Source of the DNA: Verrucomicrobiota bacterium
GTDB lineage: Bacteria; Verrucomicrobiota; Verrucomicrobiia; Limisphaerales; UBA1319
Length of the DNA stretch: 64,000 nt
Direction of reading: 5' to 3'
Assembly (NCBI GenBank): GCA_022709905.1
Contig: JAKLHY010000039.1
Coordinates: 1 to 64,000 of the forward strand
Numbering within the stretch: position 1 is the stretch's first letter; the number at the start of each line of letters is the position of its first letter. The notes beneath the pieces are model-generated. The model was not told where the DNA came from. It did not search any database and saw nothing but the letters and a program-made list of their open reading frames with translations. A program made the translations under genes and the position numbers. Shown one piece after another: positions 16,464 to 25,182 of this stretch.

Positions 16464-18794
16464 ATGCTCTCGGATCGCAAATCGTTTACATCCCGAGGAT
16501 CAACAGCACAGCCTCGATCGGTTCTGCTTGAGTGGTTATGCCGCTATGATTTGTCTTGTTTTGCGTTCTGGCTTGGCTTTTTGATGCTTGCCAGTTTTCC
16601 GGGAGCGCTATTGGGGCTGGGTACGTTTTACAGGGGTGACTTTGGCCTCATTTCGTATCCAAACGCTTTTTATTTTCGAGAGTGTTTTTGGGATGGCGAG
16701 GTTCCCTTCTGGAATCCTTACAGCGGCGGAGGAACGCCGTTTCTGGGAAGCTGGTGCAGCGTCCTGTATCCACCCGTTTTGATATATCTCCTCCTGCCAC
16801 TCAACTATGCCTTGGCGAACTACTGCATCCTTCACCTTTATTGGGGTGGCATTGGAATGTATGTACTGGCCCGACGATGGACTAACAGCGGTGTTGCATC
16901 AGCTCTGGGAGGTGTTGTTTTTGCCTTTAATGGCATGACAATTGAAACCCTGAATTGGCCTTTGATCATTGCCGCGCAATCGTGGATGCCGTGGGTCATT
17001 TGGGCGGTGGGAATGGCAACCCGCCGCGGTGGGCGTTGGATTCCTATCGCAGCGATCTTTGGCACCTTGCAAATGCTGACCGGAGGTCCGGAAAACATCC
17101 TGCTCACATGGATCGGGGCTGGTGTTCTTGGCTGGATTGAATTGAAGTGCAGGTCGGTTGGCTTTCCCCGAAAAGTCGCGCGATTTGCCCTCATCATTCT
17201 GCTGATTTCGGCATTGGCCGTTGTCCAGTTGTTGCCGTTTTTTAATTTCCTGCCGCACTCGGACCGTATTTTTGCGGTCGAGGAAGAGCAATCGCCGATG
17301 CCAGGCTGGGGGTGGGCGAACTTCATTCTCCCGCTTTTCTATTGCGTTCCGAGCGTGCACGGTTCAACAGGCTTTCCTGTGTATTGTATCGTTGGTTCTT
17401 ATTACTGTGGCGCTGTGGGCGCGCTGGCGAGTTTGGGAGCCCTGTTCCTGCTGCGTGAGAAGCGTGTGGCTTTGACAGCGGCCCTGGCTGTCGGATGCGC
17501 CTTGATGGCGTTGGGCAAGAGTGGCTGGGTTTTGCCGGCAATTATCCAATATGTTCCGCAACTCAACGTTTCGCGTTATCCCGTCAAGTACTGCTTTCTT
17601 GGAGTTTTCGCCATGGCTCTGTTAACCGCCTGTTTTGCTGGGATCATGCTGAGACAGAACTCACGATTCAACGCGGTCGCAAAGAGCCGTGTTCTCGCGA
17701 TGGCCATCCTGCTCTACATGGGGTTCGCCGTTTTTCTCATCTGGTTCCAGCAGGGTTACCCTTTTGACGAGAACGTTCGCGGCTTCTTCCGGAGCTTCGT
17801 GTTTAACAGCACAATCCGATGTCTTGTGGCGGTCCTGGCAGCGCTGTTCCTGCTGAAGTCATTCACGGTTCGATCTCAGCATAGGCGATGGATTTACGGC
17901 GCTCTTCTGATTTCGTGCGTATGGATTGACCTGTTGAGTTCAACCCCTCGAGGCATTCTCACTGTTCCGGTAGAGGTGTATGAGCCTGGAATCGTCGATC
18001 TTAAGAAACCGCCACTGTTGGGCCAAGGCCGGTTGTTGGTAAACCGTGATGCGGAACTCGCCCAAATGTCGCTGCCCTTCAAGGATCCCCTGATTGAGAT
18101 GGCCTGCAAGCGCAAAGCCGTTGTCGGTTGCCTCAATCTACTGGATGGTTATGGCAAGTTTATCGGCAATGAGAGTCTCTATTTTCCTGAGATTCTTGAC
18201 ATTTGGGGCGAGCTGGGAGTTCGGACGAATCTCGGATCGCTTGGTGATTTCTGCGGCATCCGCTACTTCACCGTCGTCGAGGACCTGTATTCGTGGCGGG
18301 AGCGCACCAATGTGATGCCCTTTGTTAGCATTGGTCTGGAGCCTGTCTTCACCAACCGCTTCGGAATCTTTCCTGCAATATGCCATGAGGCCAAGAACCT
18401 GCATGAGTACGCTTTCGTGTCGGAAGATTACCGGGAGAAAATCCGAGCCACGCGTAACAGGGATGCTCGCATACTGAATCTCACGGTGACGCGTCACCGC
18501 ATTGAAATTGAAGTTGTCTCAGATCGAGAGTCTCTCGTCACTCTTGCACAATCTTACTATCCGGCCTGGAGAGCAACAATCGACGGCACCAACACCACTT
18601 TGTATCGAGCCAATCACGCCTTTCAAGCTCTGGAGATCCCTCCTGGGAAGCATACGATTGAATTGGATTATTACGAGCGGGGTTTTTATACGGGGGCCTG
18701 TTTATCTTTTCCTGTGCTCATTGGGCTGATGTGGGCAGGCTGTCGTTTCAGACAGAGGGGAGATTTTCTTGCGAAAAAAGGCGGATCCCGGTAA
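16464..18794 (+). CDS. YfhO-family membrane protein (GT-C glycosyltransferase-like), paralogue 1
   Basis: A 776-residue integral membrane protein of the YfhO type, a GT-C-fold family linked in Gram-positives to adding sugars to lipid-linked or teichoic polymers. The first periplasmic loop has YRGDFGLISYPNAFYF, then GEVPFWNPYSGGGTPFLGSW. The blocks FAFNGMTI and TLQMLTGGPENIL follow. About twelve TM segments precede a soluble region. The C-terminus has the typical YfhO ending: SYYPAWRATIDG, YRANHAFQALEIPPGKHTIEL, then a last TM. A close paralogue lies at 21917-24223. The GT2 gene starts 33 bases downstream, so this begins a five-gene run. Confidence 0.8.
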   Translation: MLSDRKSFTSRGSTAQPRSVLLEWLCRYDLSCFAFWLGFLMLASFPGALLGLGTFYRGDFGLISYPNAFYFRECFWDGEVPFWNPYSGGGTPFLGSWCSVLYPPVLIYLLLPLNYALANYCILHLYWGGIGMYVLARRWTNSGVASALGGVVFAFNGMTIETLNWPLIIAAQSWMPWVIWAVGMATRRGGRWIPIAAIFGTLQMLTGGPENILLTWIGAGVLGWIELKCRSVGFPRKVARFALIILLISALAVVQLLPFFNFLPHSDRIFAVEEEQSPMPGWGWANFILPLFYCVPSVHGSTGFPVYCIVGSYYCGAVGALASLGALFLLREKRVALTAALAVGCALMALGKSGWVLPAIIQYVPQLNVSRYPVKYCFLGVFAMALLTACFAGIMLRQNSRFNAVAKSRVLAMAILLYMGFAVFLIWFQQGYPFDENVRGFFRSFVFNSTIRCLVAVLAALFLLKSFTVRSQHRRWIYGALLISCVWIDLLSSTPRGILTVPVEVYEPGIVDLKKPPLLGQGRLLVNRDAELAQMSLPFKDPLIEMACKRKAVVGCLNLLDGYGKFIGNESLYFPEILDIWGELGVRTNLGSLGDFCGIRYFTVVEDLYSWRERTNVMPFVSIGLEPVFTNRFGIFPAICHEAKNLHEYAFVSEDYREKIRATRNRDARILNLTVTRHRIEIEVVSDRESLVTLAQSYYPAWRATIDGTNTTLYRANHAFQALEIPPGKHTIELDYYERGFYTGACLSFPVLIGLMWAGCRFRQRGDFLAKKGGSR

Positions 18795-18827
18795 CAACAA
18801 CCACACAGAACAAGTGAAGACAAGATC

Positions 18828-19772
18828 ATGGTGCCGTCCCTATCCATAGTCATTCCGGTTTACAACAGCGAAGACTCGTTGCCATTGCTCCTGGAAAGAC
18901 TCCAGACTGTCCTGCCCCAATTGACGGATCGATACGAAGCCGTTTTAGTGAATGACGGCAGCCGGGATCACAGCTGGGAACGCATTCAGGAACTTCAAGC
19001 GCAATATCCATGGATGCGAGGCATATGCCTGATGCGGAATTACGGCCAGCATAACGCTTTGCTCTGCGGCATCCGGGCGGCGCGGCATGAGATGATTGTG
19101 ACGATGGACGATGATTTGCAGAATCCTCCCGAGGAGATCGCGAAGCTGCTGGCCAAGCTGCAAGAGGGATTTGATGTCGTTTACGGTCCGCCCGAAAGAG
19201 AACAGCATGGTCTCTGGCGAGATCTTGCCTCGCAGATGACCAAGATCGCCCTGCAAAACGCCATGGGCGCTCAAACGGCCCGGCAGGTGAGCGCCTTCCG
19301 GGCGTTTCGAACCCAGTTGCGGGAGGCATTTGCCGATTATCGGAGCCCGTATGTGTCGATTGACGTCCTGCTCACCTGGGCCTCGACGCGGTTTGCCGCT
19401 GTCCGGGTCCGGCACGATGAACGTCGCCTGGGCCGATCCAACTATACTCTCCGGAAACTGGTGATCCATGCCCTCAACATGATGACCGGATTCAGCATCC
19501 TGCCGCTACAGATTGCCAGCATTGTCGGGTTTGTCTTCATGTTGTTCGGGGTGGCGATCATGTTCTTTACCATTGGCCGATACTTGATCAGCGGGGGTGT
19601 TGTGCCCGGTTTTTCCTTTCTGGCCTGCACGATTGCCATTTTCTCAGGGACCCAGCTTTTTGCGCTCGGCATTTTTGGAGAATACCTGGCCCGCATCCAC
19701 TACCGCACCATGTCCCGGCCGGTCTATGCGGTCCGAGAGACCACGAAATCCGATCCGCGGGGGCCCGCATGA
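18828..19772 (+). CDS. GT2 glycosyltransferase, polyprenyl-phosphate type (ArnC/GtrB-like)
   Basis: A 314-residue family 2 glycosyltransferase, likely moving a sugar from its nucleotide to undecaprenyl phosphate on the cytoplasmic face. SIVIPVYNSEDSLP is the nucleotide-binding start, VNDGSRDHSW follows, and the DxD motif is in MTMDDDLQNPPEE. RRLGRSNYTLRKL is the conserved basic helix before two C-terminal TM segments (about residues 225-290). This layout matches ArnC and GtrB. Such an enzyme supplies the lipid-linked donor used by GT-C proteins, which fits the YfhO-like neighbours. It overlaps the next gene by four bases. Confidence 0.88.
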   Translation: MVPSLSIVIPVYNSEDSLPLLLERLQTVLPQLTDRYEAVLVNDGSRDHSWERIQELQAQYPWMRGICLMRNYGQHNALLCGIRAARHEMIVTMDDDLQNPPEEIAKLLAKLQEGFDVVYGPPEREQHGLWRDLASQMTKIALQNAMGAQTARQVSAFRAFRTQLREAFADYRSPYVSIDVLLTWASTRFAAVRVRHDERRLGRSNYTLRKLVIHALNMMTGFSILPLQIASIVGFVFMLFGVAIMFFTIGRYLISGGVVPGFSFLACTIAIFSGTQLFALGIFGEYLARIHYRTMSRPVYAVRETTKSDPRGPA

Positions 19773-20650
19773 GCGATGTTCCAGCGTTTCGCCTCTTGGA
19801 GTGGGACTCCGGTTTTTTCGGGTGTCGAATCGGGCGTGTCGCCGAGGTTTCGCTGACTCCGGAGTTGATCGAAAAGATCGAACGCTGGGTTCGCGACGAA
19901 CGGATCGACTGTGTTTATTATTTGGCCGACGCGGCCGATGCCGGATCGATCCATCTCGCGGAGGCGGCGGATTTTCGCTTGATGGATATCCGGGTGACCC
20001 TGTTGCACAGGACAAATCCATCCGGCATTAGCCCTCGACTGTTTTCCGAAGAAACAGGAATCTGTGGTAGGGCGCGACTGCCAGGCGCGCCGAGCGAAGA
20101 ACGGCCGGCCCAACGGTCCTGCCCTACCCAGTTCAATGCCAGTCGGCAGGATCGAGAGCCGCATGAGGCTCTCCATCAATCGGCCGCCAAGGTAAAAGTG
20201 ACGGTGCGCTCGGCCGACGTGATAGATCTGCCCCCGCTGCAGGGCATGGCCAGGGTAAACCATCGGGATACACGGTTTTACCAGGATCCGCATTTTTCTC
20301 GGGAACGAAGTGACGAGCTCTATGCCACCTGGATGGCCAGAAGCTTTGAAGGGTTTGCGGATCAAGTCATCGTAATCGAGTCTCAAGGCAGGATCGCGGG
20401 TTATATCACCGTCTCGCGCCTCCCATCAGGTCGCGGCCAAATCGGGCTTTGCGGGGTTGATTCGGCCGCAAGGGGATTGGGCATCGGCCGGATCCTGGTC
20501 CAATCGGCGCAGGCCTGGTTTGCAGAACAGAACCTCGCGGAAAGCACCGTGGTGACCCAAGGCCGGAATATCGCCGCGCTGAGGCTTTATCAAAAATGTG
20601 GCTATGCGATCCATCAGATTCAACTCTGGTTTCATCGATGGTCGAACTGA
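19769..20650 (+). CDS. WecD-like GNAT N-acetyltransferase with a repeat-encoded insert
   Basis: A 293-residue acyltransferase resembling WecD, which acetylates TDP-4-amino-4,6-dideoxygalactose. N-terminal half: LLEWDSGFFGCRIGRV, the usual WecD-like opening. C-terminal GNAT domain: IAGYITVSRLPSGRGQIGLCGV, acetyl-CoA loop ARGLGIGRILV, and VVTQGRNIAALRLYQKCGY. WecD proteins are about 225-240 residues. The excess lies in a hydrophilic segment (about 85-145) between the halves, including 21 residues (about 100-120) encoded by a 63-bp palindromic-ended repeat that keeps the frame. It directly precedes a wecE-like gene, the expected partner. Activity is plausible because the insert sits in a linker. 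Confidence 0.8.
   Translation: MSDVPAFRLLEWDSGFFGCRIGRVAEVSLTPELIEKIERWVRDERIDCVYYLADAADAGSIHLAEAADFRLMDIRVTLLHRTNPSGISPRLFSEETGICGRARLPGAPSEERPAQRSCPTQFNASRQDREPHEALHQSAAKVKVTVRSADVIDLPPLQGMARVNHRDTRFYQDPHFSRERSDELYATWMARSFEGFADQVIVIESQGRIAGYITVSRLPSGRGQIGLCGVDSAARGLGIGRILVQSAQAWFAEQNLAESTVVTQGRNIAALRLYQKCGYAIHQIQLWFHRWSN
20066..20128 (+). repeat. 63-bp repeat inserted in frame in the wecD-like gene
   Basis: Begins GGTAGGGC (20066-20073) and ends GCCCTACC (20121-20128), a perfect 8-base inverted pair. It shares 18 identical bases and the GGCCGGCCCA block with the intergenic copy at 6182-6273. The length of 63 is a multiple of three, and the frame used contains no stop, so the host gene stays open. 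Confidence 0.8.
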
Positions 20651-20703
20651 ATTGTGCGTCAAGGGATGGATATTCCACCGAATCAACAACAGACACAATT
20701 TCC

Positions 20704-21843
20704 ATGACTGGCATTTCCATTCCGTTCAATAAGGCCGGGCTGCGCGGACCGGAATTCGACTATATCTCGCAGGCCCTGTCTGCGGGTCACGTGTCCGGTG
20801 ACGGGCCCTTCACCAAAAAGTGCCAGAAGATCCTGCAGGAACAGCTTGGAGTCCCTCGGGCCTTGCTCACAACCTCCTGCACCCATGCCCTGGAAATGGC
20901 CGCGCTCCTGCTGCGGCTCAAGCCCGGAGATGAATTCATTGTCCCCAGTTTCACCTTTGTTTCCACGGCCAACGCCTTTGTCCTGCGCGGAGCCAAACCG
21001 GTGTTCGCCGATATCCGATCCGACACCCTGAACCTGGACGAAACCAAACTGGAAGGTCACATCACCCCTCGCACCCGGGCGATTGTCCCGGTTCATTATG
21101 CCGGTGTCGGCTGCGAGATGGATCCGATCCTTTCCCTGGCTCATCATCATGGCATCGTGGTCGTCGAAGACAATGCCCACGGGCTTTATGGAAAATACAG
21201 GGGCCGATTTCTAGGCACGTTCGGCGCGCTGGCGACTCTGAGCTTTCATGAGACAAAGAACATCACCTGTGGCGAGGGGGGCGCCTTGCTGGTCAATGAT
21301 CCTCAATTGATCGAGCGGGCCGAGATCATTTGGGAAAAGGGCACCAACCGGAGCCGATTTTTCCGGGGACAGGTCGACAAGTACACCTGGGTCGATATCG
21401 GCTCGAGCTACGTGTTGTCGGACATCTTGTCGGCGTTTCTCTTTGCCCAACTTGAGTCGGCCTCGATCATCCAGCAGCGCCGCCAGGAAATCTGGACCTA
21501 TTACCACACCCATTTGAAATCGTGGGCCGATCGGAACCAGGTGCGCCTGCCCAGGGTTCCAGAGCATTGTCAGCAGGCCTACCACATGTTTTATCTCTTA
21601 TTTCCAGACCTGGATACTCGGCAGGCCATGATTCGGCATCTGAAGGAACAGGGGATCCTGAGTGTCTTTCATTACCTGCCCCTGCATCTCTCGGACATGG
21701 GACACCAATTTGGAGGTCAACCAGGAGACTGCCCCGTGACCGAGTGGGTGAGCGATCGGTTGCTGCGCCTTCCCTTCTTCAATCCGTTGACCTGGGAGGA
21801 ACAGGAACGAGTCGTCGCGGCAATGATGAACTTTAATCCCTAG
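20704..21843 (+). CDS. wecE: WecE-like dTDP-4-amino-4,6-dideoxygalactose transaminase (DegT/DnrJ/EryC1)
   Basis: A 379-residue PLP-dependent sugar aminotransferase converting dTDP-4-keto-6-deoxyglucose to the 4-amino-dideoxygalactose (Fuc4N) donor. IPFNKAGLRGPEFDYI and GHVSGDGPFTKKCQ are typical of WecE. TTSCTHALEMAALLL holds the phosphate-binding Ser/Thr. VVVEDNAHGLYGKY has the Asp that pairs with the PLP ring nitrogen. SFHETKNITCGEGGAL has the Schiff-base Lys. HMFYLLFPD and SVFHYLPLHLSDMG complete the active site. The ATG at 20704 is the best start, 53 bases after the wecD-like gene. Together they predict an N-acetyl-fucosamine-type sugar for the surface glycan of this cluster. Confidence 0.92.
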   Translation: MTGISIPFNKAGLRGPEFDYISQALSAGHVSGDGPFTKKCQKILQEQLGVPRALLTTSCTHALEMAALLLRLKPGDEFIVPSFTFVSTANAFVLRGAKPVFADIRSDTLNLDETKLEGHITPRTRAIVPVHYAGVGCEMDPILSLAHHHGIVVVEDNAHGLYGKYRGRFLGTFGALATLSFHETKNITCGEGGALLVNDPQLIERAEIIWEKGTNRSRFFRGQVDKYTWVDIGSSYVLSDILSAFLFAQLESASIIQQRRQEIWTYYHTHLKSWADRNQVRLPRVPEHCQQAYHMFYLLFPDLDTRQAMIRHLKEQGILSVFHYLPLHLSDMGHQFGGQPGDCPVTEWVSDRLLRLPFFNPLTWEEQERVVAAMMNFNP

Positions 21844-21916
21844 GAACGTGAACGGAAGGTTTTCAAGAACATCCAAGCCCATACCATGTCCTGAGTGAAC
21901 AACAATAATACTGAGC

Positions 21917-24223
21917 ATGATAAATCCAGGTAACGATCATACCACCATCGAAAAACAGGCGAGGATGGACACTCGTGCAAAGTCAAGCCGATTCGTTGGG
22001 GTGGGAGGTTTCTTTCTATTTCTAATTTTAGGCCTGTTTGCCTATTTTCCAGATGTTTTCCTGGGACTCAACACCTTTTACCTTGGTGACTTCTGCAAAA
22101 TCTCCCTGTCCAATGCCTTCTATTTTGTTGAGTGTTTCTGGCGAGGAGAAGTGCCGCTCTGGAATCCACTCAATGGCGCCGGGGCTCCATTCGTGGGGAG
22201 TTGGTTCACCATGGTTTTCTATCCACCGTCTCTCTTGTATCTCCTGTTTCCCCTTAAGTTCGCTCTGGGTTGGTTCTGTCTTCTCCATATTGCCTGGGCT
22301 GGATTGGGGGCATATTTCCTGGTTCATGCGTGGACCGGAAACCGTCTCGGAGCTTCATTGGCCGGGATCGTTTTTGCTTTTAACGGCATGACCATCAGCA
22401 GTATCGACTGGCCAGCCATTATTGCGGCTCACGCCTGGATGCCATGGATTATTTGGATTACTCAGCGGGCCGTTCGACGAGGGGGGCGTTGGCTAATGCT
22501 CGCCATTCTCTTTGGGACGCTGCAAATGCTAACCGGGGGGCCTGAAAACATCTTGTTTACGTGGATCTTGTCTTCGGTCGTGCTTTTTGCGGACACAATC
22601 ACCCATCGCAGACTCATAATCACAAGAGTCTGCCGATTCGCTTTCGTGGTGTTGCTTGTCGCGCTGTTGGCTGCGATCCAGTTACTGCCCTTTCTCGACT
22701 GCCTGATGCTGTCGCATCGGATGGCTGGATTCTGGCAAGAATCGTCTCCGCTTCCAAGTTGGGGAATGGCGAATCTCATTCATCCTCTATTCTACACCAT
22801 CCCCTATCGTCATGGCTTGATGGTTCAGCCACTCTATTGTCTGATTGACTCGTATTACTGCGGGTGCGTCGCCATCCTGTTTTTCATTTGCGCCCTATTA
22901 ACTCCCGCAGGCAATCGCATAAGGATGGTTTTATTCGTGTCGGTCCTGTTCGGCGTACTGGCCATGGGAGGCGCGGGGTATTTGTTGCCGTTCCTAATCA
23001 ACCACTTTCCGTATCTTAGTCTGACACGCTATCCTTTTAAATACTTTTATGTAGCCTCCTGGGGATTGGCGATGATCGTGGGCCTCGTGTGGTATCGAAT
23101 CGATGCAACAAAAACGAGCGAATCACATCCTTTTTCAAAGTCCTTGTTAGGCATCGCCTTTTGTTTTTATTTGGTTTTGCTAGTTTTTCTGATCTGGTTC
23201 GAATGGAATTATCCAATCAATGAGGCTGTTCGCAACGTTTTCCAGCAGCATTTGCACAATGCCTTGGAAAGGGCCGTCTTGGCTGCCGTCTTTCTTTTTT
23301 TGGTTTTAATGCGCCACAAAATCAGCTACTTAGGTAAATCCCCCATCATTGGTTTTCTGCTCCTCATTACCGTCTGGCTCGACCTAGCCACGCACAAATC
23401 CTTCCAGATACCCACTGTGACCACTGCGGTATACGAACCGGGCCTGAACGATCTGGAACCAGCTCCGACTCTGGGTAAGGGGCGCTGTTTTGTGCCGGCA
23501 AGTTCAGAAGAGTATTTTTCACACCTCGATTTTACCGACCCGATCACTGAGGTCGTTTGTAGTCGGAGAACCCTGATAGGAAGCACCTATTTGCTGGACG
23601 GATACGGCAAGTTTCTTGGCGTCGAAACGATGTACCTTCGGGGGCAGTACGAAATCTTCGCTTGGTTAAACCAAATGACGCATTTAGGATATCTTGCAGA
23701 CTTTCTTGGAATTATTTATTACAATCGGCCTCCTAAGACCTATGACTGGATTCACCGAACGAATGCGATGTCTTTAGTCTCGCATGGTCAAACACCAGTA
23801 TTTCTGCCTGAGGAGGAGATCGTTAATGAAATCATCAGAGATGAACACGATTTGAGACAGAGGGTTTACCTGCCATTGGAGGATCAAGGACGCTTGGTCG
23901 CCAAGGGAAATAACTCAGCGCGCATTGAGAATGTTCGTGTTCACAACCACCTTATCGAGTTTGACGCTGAAGCAACCGAGCCAACACTGGCTACAATCGC
24001 TCAGACAGACTATCCTCCCTGGCGCGCTTTTGTGAATAATCGGCGAACCGCTATTTATCGAGCCAATCACGCTTACCAAGCCATCGAGCTTCCGCCCGGT
24101 CAACATCACGTCCGTGTTCAGTATGTTGATACCAAGTTTAGAGCCAGCGCCATCGTTTCTGTTTTGATTTTGGGTATGATGTTAATGATTGCATTGAGAT
24201 CGAACAAAAAAAACGCGTGGTAA
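21917..24223 (+). CDS. YfhO-family membrane protein (GT-C glycosyltransferase-like), paralogue 2
   Basis: A 768-residue paralogue of the gene at 16464, with the same order of blocks. These are YLGDFCKISLSNAFYF, GEVPLWNPLNGAGAPFVGSW, FAFNGMTI, FGTLQMLTGGPENIL, and the C-terminal AQTDYPPWRAFVNN and YRANHAYQAIELPPGQH. Conservation is strongest in the first loop and the FNGMTI and GGPENIL blocks. The middle TM region and the soluble part are more diverged. It lies 73 bases after wecE and ends the five-gene run. Its stop codon TAA sits in the loop of a hairpin that serves as terminator for the convergent pilin genes. Two such proteins in one operon suggest two different acceptors or linkages. Confidence 0.8.
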   Translation: MINPGNDHTTIEKQARMDTRAKSSRFVGVGGFFLFLILGLFAYFPDVFLGLNTFYLGDFCKISLSNAFYFVECFWRGEVPLWNPLNGAGAPFVGSWFTMVFYPPSLLYLLFPLKFALGWFCLLHIAWAGLGAYFLVHAWTGNRLGASLAGIVFAFNGMTISSIDWPAIIAAHAWMPWIIWITQRAVRRGGRWLMLAILFGTLQMLTGGPENILFTWILSSVVLFADTITHRRLIITRVCRFAFVVLLVALLAAIQLLPFLDCLMLSHRMAGFWQESSPLPSWGMANLIHPLFYTIPYRHGLMVQPLYCLIDSYYCGCVAILFFICALLTPAGNRIRMVLFVSVLFGVLAMGGAGYLLPFLINHFPYLSLTRYPFKYFYVASWGLAMIVGLVWYRIDATKTSESHPFSKSLLGIAFCFYLVLLVFLIWFEWNYPINEAVRNVFQQHLHNALERAVLAAVFLFLVLMRHKISYLGKSPIIGFLLLITVWLDLATHKSFQIPTVTTAVYEPGLNDLEPAPTLGKGRCFVPASSEEYFSHLDFTDPITEVVCSRRTLIGSTYLLDGYGKFLGVETMYLRGQYEIFAWLNQMTHLGYLADFLGIIYYNRPPKTYDWIHRTNAMSLVSHGQTPVFLPEEEIVNEIIRDEHDLRQRVYLPLEDQGRLVAKGNNSARIENVRVHNHLIEFDAEATEPTLATIAQTDYPPWRAFVNNRRTAIYRANHAYQAIELPPGQHHVRVQYVDTKFRASAIVSVLILGMMLMIALRSNKKNAW

Positions 24224-24232
24224 ACCCACGCG
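24206..24232 (-). terminator. Intrinsic terminator of the pilin genes, overlapping the yfhO-like 3' end
   Basis: The stem CGCGTGG (24214-24220) pairs with CCACGCG (24226-24232) around the loop TAAAC, which contains the plus-strand stop codon. On the minus strand the stem is followed by eight T residues (A-run 24206-24213). This is a strong terminator for leftward transcription only. Confidence 0.85.
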
Positions 24233-24275
24233 CCTCGTGCATATGGCACACTCCAGTCTGCCTGGAAGTGCTGAA

Positions 24276-24632
24276 TCAGAAGGCAATCGAATGCTCGGGG
24301 TCGTTAGGACAGATCGCCACTTCCCCTATCGGATTGCATAGGTACTTCTGAAAACCTGCCGGACATTGCGGCAATTTCTTGACGTAAGCCGTTGGGCCGA
24401 AAAGCTCGGATTCATCTGGTGTTTCGCCATTGCCTTTCTTATTCTCCAGTGCCCACATCGTCTTTGCCGATTCAATCTGCGTCAGGTTATCGATACACAA
24501 GCTCTTCTGAGCGTTTCGACGCTGCTTTGAAAAGGCCGGCAATGCAATAGCCATGAGCAGGCCAATGATGGCCACCACAATCATGACTTCAACCAGCGTG
24601 AATCCTTGGGAGGCTCTTGGCATTGTTTTCAC
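24276..24632 (-). CDS. Type IV pilin/pseudopilin-like protein 2
   Basis: A 118-residue prepilin. The short basic leader is followed by the cleavage and methylation site G/FTLVEVMIVVAIIG, with Glu at +5, and a hydrophobic helix to about residue 35. The C-terminal part has four cysteines and ends HSIAF. GTG at 24632 is the start: AGGAGG (24639-24644 on the plus strand, complement) lies six bases ahead, whereas the TTG at 24647 lies on the wrong side of that site. It follows pilin 1 and is separated from it by a hairpin terminator, so it probably gets reduced read-through transcription. Such G-type prepilins, often several per genome, are abundant in Verrucomicrobia; whether this one forms pili or secretion pseudopili is open. 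Confidence 0.85.
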   Translation of the reverse strand: MKTMPRASQGFTLVEVMIVVAIIGLLMAIALPAFSKQRRNAQKSLCIDNLTQIESAKTMWALENKKGNGETPDESELFGPTAYVKKLPQCPAGFQKYLCNPIGEVAICPNDPEHSIAF

Positions 24633-24650
24633 AGTCCACCTCCTCAATAA

Positions 24651-24698
24651 GCATCACAAAAAAGGGTTCGAGTTGGTGAACTCGAACCCCGGTGATGC
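24651..24698 (-). terminator. Hairpin terminator/attenuator between the two pilin genes
   Basis: An 11-bp perfect stem, GGGTTCGAGTT (24664-24674) and AACTCGAACCC (24679-24689), with loop GGTG. On the minus strand it is followed by six T residues (A-run 24658-24663). An outer pair GCATCAC/GTGATGC (24651-24657 and 24692-24698) could extend it. The position suggests that most transcripts stop after pilin 1. Confidence 0.85.
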
Positions 24699-24708
24699 AA
24701 TAAAAAAA

Positions 24709-25077
24709 TTAGGTACCAGCGGCAGGAGCCAAGGTGTGACCAGAAGCCGAGTTCGGGCATGTCGGATCGGTCCCGACGGTGTTCGGAACATAAACAGCAG
24801 AGTTGGCGGGACACACTGGAACGGTATTACCCTTGAGGTATTGCTGAATTGTATCGTTAGAGATCGTCGATCCGGTCCCTTGCTTAAACTCCAGAGCCGC
24901 CTGTTCCTTCGCCGCGTCGATCTGGCGCAGGTTGTTGATGCAAGCATTCTTCTGAGCGGTTTGACGAGCGCGCACGAAGTTCGGAATGGCAATGGCCGCC
25001 AACAGGCCGATGATGGCCACCACGATCATAATTTCAACCAGCGTGAAGCCGGATTTACGGGAAGTATTAATCTTCAT
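24709..25077 (-). CDS. Type IV pilin/pseudopilin-like protein 1
   Basis: A 122-residue prepilin with leader MKINTSRKSG, cleavage before FTLVEIMIVVAIIGLLAAIA (Glu at +5), then NFVRARQTAQKNACINNLRQIDAAKEQ. This helix continuation is shared with pilin 2 (SLCIDNLTQIESAK). The C-terminal region holds three cysteines and is rich in Thr, Ser, Pro and Gly. A GTG-free ATG start at 25077 is clear. The gene leads a two-gene unit and has a terminator directly behind it, so it is likely the more highly expressed of the two. Confidence 0.88.
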   Translation of the reverse strand: MKINTSRKSGFTLVEIMIVVAIIGLLAAIAIPNFVRARQTAQKNACINNLRQIDAAKEQAALEFKQGTGSTISNDTIQQYLKGNTVPVCPANSAVYVPNTVGTDPTCPNSASGHTLAPAAGT

Positions 25078-25166
25078 TGAACTGCCTTTATTTGTTTTAT
25101 TTTTTCTGTGATCTGACCCCGGTACAAGGCAGTTATGTATTTATGATTACGTCTTAATCTACTTAT

Positions 25167-25182
25167 TGCCTTATACCAGCCA
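25167..25182 (-). promoter_or_regulatory. Weak sigma-54-like promoter candidate for the pilin genes
   Basis: On the minus strand TGGCTGGTATAAGGCA has GG and GC spaced by ten bases, as in TGGCAC-N5-TTGC promoters. The TT before the final GC is missing. It lies about 90 bases ahead of pilin 1. Pilin genes are often sigma-54 dependent, but this match is only partial. Confidence 0.25.
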
